Shown here one piece after another: positions 30,885 to 32,027 of a stretch of DNA of 32,027 bases (its first letter is position 1; each line of letters begins with the position of its first letter). Origin of the DNA: an uncultured Collinsella sp. GTDB lineage: Bacteria > Actinomycetota > Coriobacteriia > Coriobacteriales > Coriobacteriaceae. The DNA is taken from assembly GCA_900540875.1 (NCBI GenBank), contig UQHT01000030.1:1-32027 (forward strand), in the 5' to 3' direction. Made by a program: the position numbers and the translations under genes. A model generated the notes under the pieces. The model had not been told where the DNA came from. It saw nothing but the letters and a program-made list of their open reading frames with translations, and did not search any database.

Positions 30885-31651
30885 CGGGCGAGAAAGGCGG
30901 CCTGCTCGCGGCCCTGCGCGCCGAGGCCCTGAAGTCGCGCCACGCGGCACCGGTTCGCCTGGCCGTGCTCATGGCGCTTCCGATGCCGCTGCTCGGCGCG
31001 ATGCCCTACCGGGGCGTGCAGATCTTCAGCGCGTGGAACTACTGGTACGCGCTCTTCCTGCCCGTGTGTCTCTCGCTCGTGGTGGCGTGCGTCGCGCGGG
31101 CGGACGCTCGCACGCGGATGCGGGGGCTTCTGGGCCTGGGCTTCCCGCTCGGGCGCGCCTGGTGGGCCAAGGCGCTCTGGTGCCTCGCGCTCTGCACGCT
31201 CTCGAACCTTGTGGTCTTCGGCATCTACCTCGCGGGATCGGCGTTCACCTCGCAGGGCCTCACGGCCGCGGGCACGCTCACGAGGCTCCTCTGCGCGCTC
31301 GTCAACACGGTGACCGTGGCGTGGATGATCCCCGCAGGGCTCTTCCTCACGGCGCGGCTCGGCATGCTCGCGGGCATCTTCTGCCCGCTCGCCGCGCAAC
31401 TCGTAGGTGGGTTCGCCTGGTCGTTGGTGCCGCTGCCGCAGCTCTTTCCGCCGTCGGCGAACATGGTCATCCCCACGAGCTTCATCCCCGTGCTGCCGAG
31501 CGGCGAGCCACTCGCGGCGGACATGGCGCTCGGCGAGGCGCTCGCGTCGGACGGCATGCTCACGCTGGCGGGCCTTGCGGTCTGCGCGCTCGCGTTCGCC
31601 GCGCTCACGGCGGCGGGCGCGGCCTGGTTCGCGCGCTCCGAGGAGAGGTGA
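30881..31651 (+). CDS. Lantibiotic-immunity ABC transporter permease (MutE/EpiE type)
   Basis: 256-aa membrane protein with about six hydrophobic helices (for example FLPVCLSLVVACVA, LSNLVVFGIYLAGSA and LAGIFCPLAAQLVGGFAW). The N-terminal LLAALRAEALKSRH is typical of LanE/LanG permeases, which begin with a short amphipathic stretch before the first helix. The ATG overlaps the ATPase stop by four bases and the next ATG overlaps its own stop by one, so the three subunits are translationally coupled. Assignment to the E rather than the G subunit comes from its order after LanF. Confidence 0.85.
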   Translation: MTGEKGGLLAALRAEALKSRHAAPVRLAVLMALPMPLLGAMPYRGVQIFSAWNYWYALFLPVCLSLVVACVARADARTRMRGLLGLGFPLGRAWWAKALWCLALCTLSNLVVFGIYLAGSAFTSQGLTAAGTLTRLLCALVNTVTVAWMIPAGLFLTARLGMLAGIFCPLAAQLVGGFAWSLVPLPQLFPPSANMVIPTSFIPVLPSGEPLAADMALGEALASDGMLTLAGLAVCALAFAALTAAGAAWFARSEER

Positions 31652-32027
31652 TGGCCATGACACGACTCTCCGACCCGATGCCGCGCATGACTCTCCCGCG
31701 GGCCCTGCTCTCCGAGGCCCTGCGCCTGGTGCGCTCCCCGCTCTCGGCGGTGCATCTCGTCTGCGGCTTGGCAGCCGGTCTTGCCTGCGGCGAGTACTTC
31801 TCCGTAACCCGATGGGACCCGGCGCTGGGCGCGGACGCCTACGCCCAGTTCCTTGGCGCCCTCATGCCGCTCATGTCCGCCATCGTCTGCGGGCTCGCTG
31901 TGGACGAGGAGCGCGCTGCCGGGCGCCTCGCCAACCTCACGGCGGTCCCCTCGCGCGGGCGCGCCGTCGCGGCGAAGCTGCTCGCCCTTGCGGCGCTCGG
32001 CGCGGGCGCGCTGGCCGTGGCGCTCGG
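31651..32027 (+). CDS. Lantibiotic-immunity ABC transporter permease (MutG type), 3' truncated by window
   Basis: The frame stays open from the ATG at 31651 to the window end, giving at least 125 residues. AGGAGAGG precedes it. The protein starts with PRALLSEALRLVRSP, then the first helix (AVHLVCGLAAGLACG) and GALMPLMSAIVCGLAVDEERAAGRLANL, a pattern shared by ABC-2 type LanG permeases. ATG 31657 is an alternative start. It is the expected third subunit; whether lantibiotic synthesis genes, a two-component regulator or nothing follows cannot be seen. Confidence 0.78.
   Translation, partial: MAMTRLSDPMPRMTLPRALLSEALRLVRSPLSAVHLVCGLAAGLACGEYFSVTRWDPALGADAYAQFLGALMPLMSAIVCGLAVDEERAAGRLANLTAVPSRGRAVAAKLLALAALGAGALAVAL

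Noticed and set aside
1..32027. CRISPR arrays, tRNA or rRNA genes, transposases
   Set aside because: No regularly spaced direct repeats, cloverleaf sequences or transposase motifs were found; the phased TTTGGTC units are far too short for CRISPR.

Overview
The window looks like chromosomal DNA of a Coriobacteriia actinobacterium, most probably Collinsella or a close relative. This is an inference from GC-rich, strongly codon-biased genes and from a mixture of gene orders. One is the RNase J / FtsK / RodZ / PgsA / CinA / RecA / RNase Y / SpoVS / MiaB order familiar from Bacillus. The others are the actinobacterial lexA / LysM-protein / nrdR and PgsA / GarA-like FHA / MerR orders. No database search was possible; family names rest on motifs read in the translations.

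Region 1 (1-18364, + strand) is a dense housekeeping block. It holds RNase J, FtsK/SpoIIIE, a RodZ-like membrane HTH protein with an unusual Arg/Gly-rich linker, YajQ, RimO, PgsA and a CinA-type amidohydrolase, closed by a UUCG terminator. recA follows, driven by an almost ideal promoter with a perfect LexA box in its spacer, then recX. RNase Y has its own promoter and a hairpin-bearing leader. It is followed by an unnamed GHKL ATPase in the place of Bacillus ymdB, a SpoVS-like protein, MiaB, MiaA and HflX. Many junctions are 1-4 base stop/start overlaps.

Region 2 (18349-21253) is the SOS and nucleotide block. lexA (-) is coupled to a membrane DUF1624-like protein. It is divergent from a LysM membrane protein (YneA/ChiZ-like), nrdR and dut (+). 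Three one-mismatch LexA boxes lie between lexA and the LysM gene. A 12-bp RNA stem covers the nrdR start codon.

Region 3 (21254-21710) has no credible gene and is almost entirely palindromic. Two long hairpin elements share a core in opposite orientations but have different, internally matched outer stems. There is also a half-element, a perfect 47-bp palindrome, and what looks like a degraded copy of the neighbouring gene's 3' end. This is the most unusual stretch of the window.

Region 4 (21711-29759) holds a diacylglycerol glycosyltransferase-like gene (-), thioredoxin reductase (+), a DUF1836 regulator (+), a DegV protein (-), and a leftward series: second CDP-alcohol phosphatidyltransferase, GarA/OdhI-like FHA protein, MerR regulator, apt and a secreted NlpC/P60 hydrolase.

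Region 5 (29760-32027) begins with a 396-base gap containing a promoter, an inverted repeat and a possible structured leader. It continues into a very GC-rich operon for a lantibiotic-immunity ABC transporter (LanF/E/G type), whose third gene is cut by the window end.
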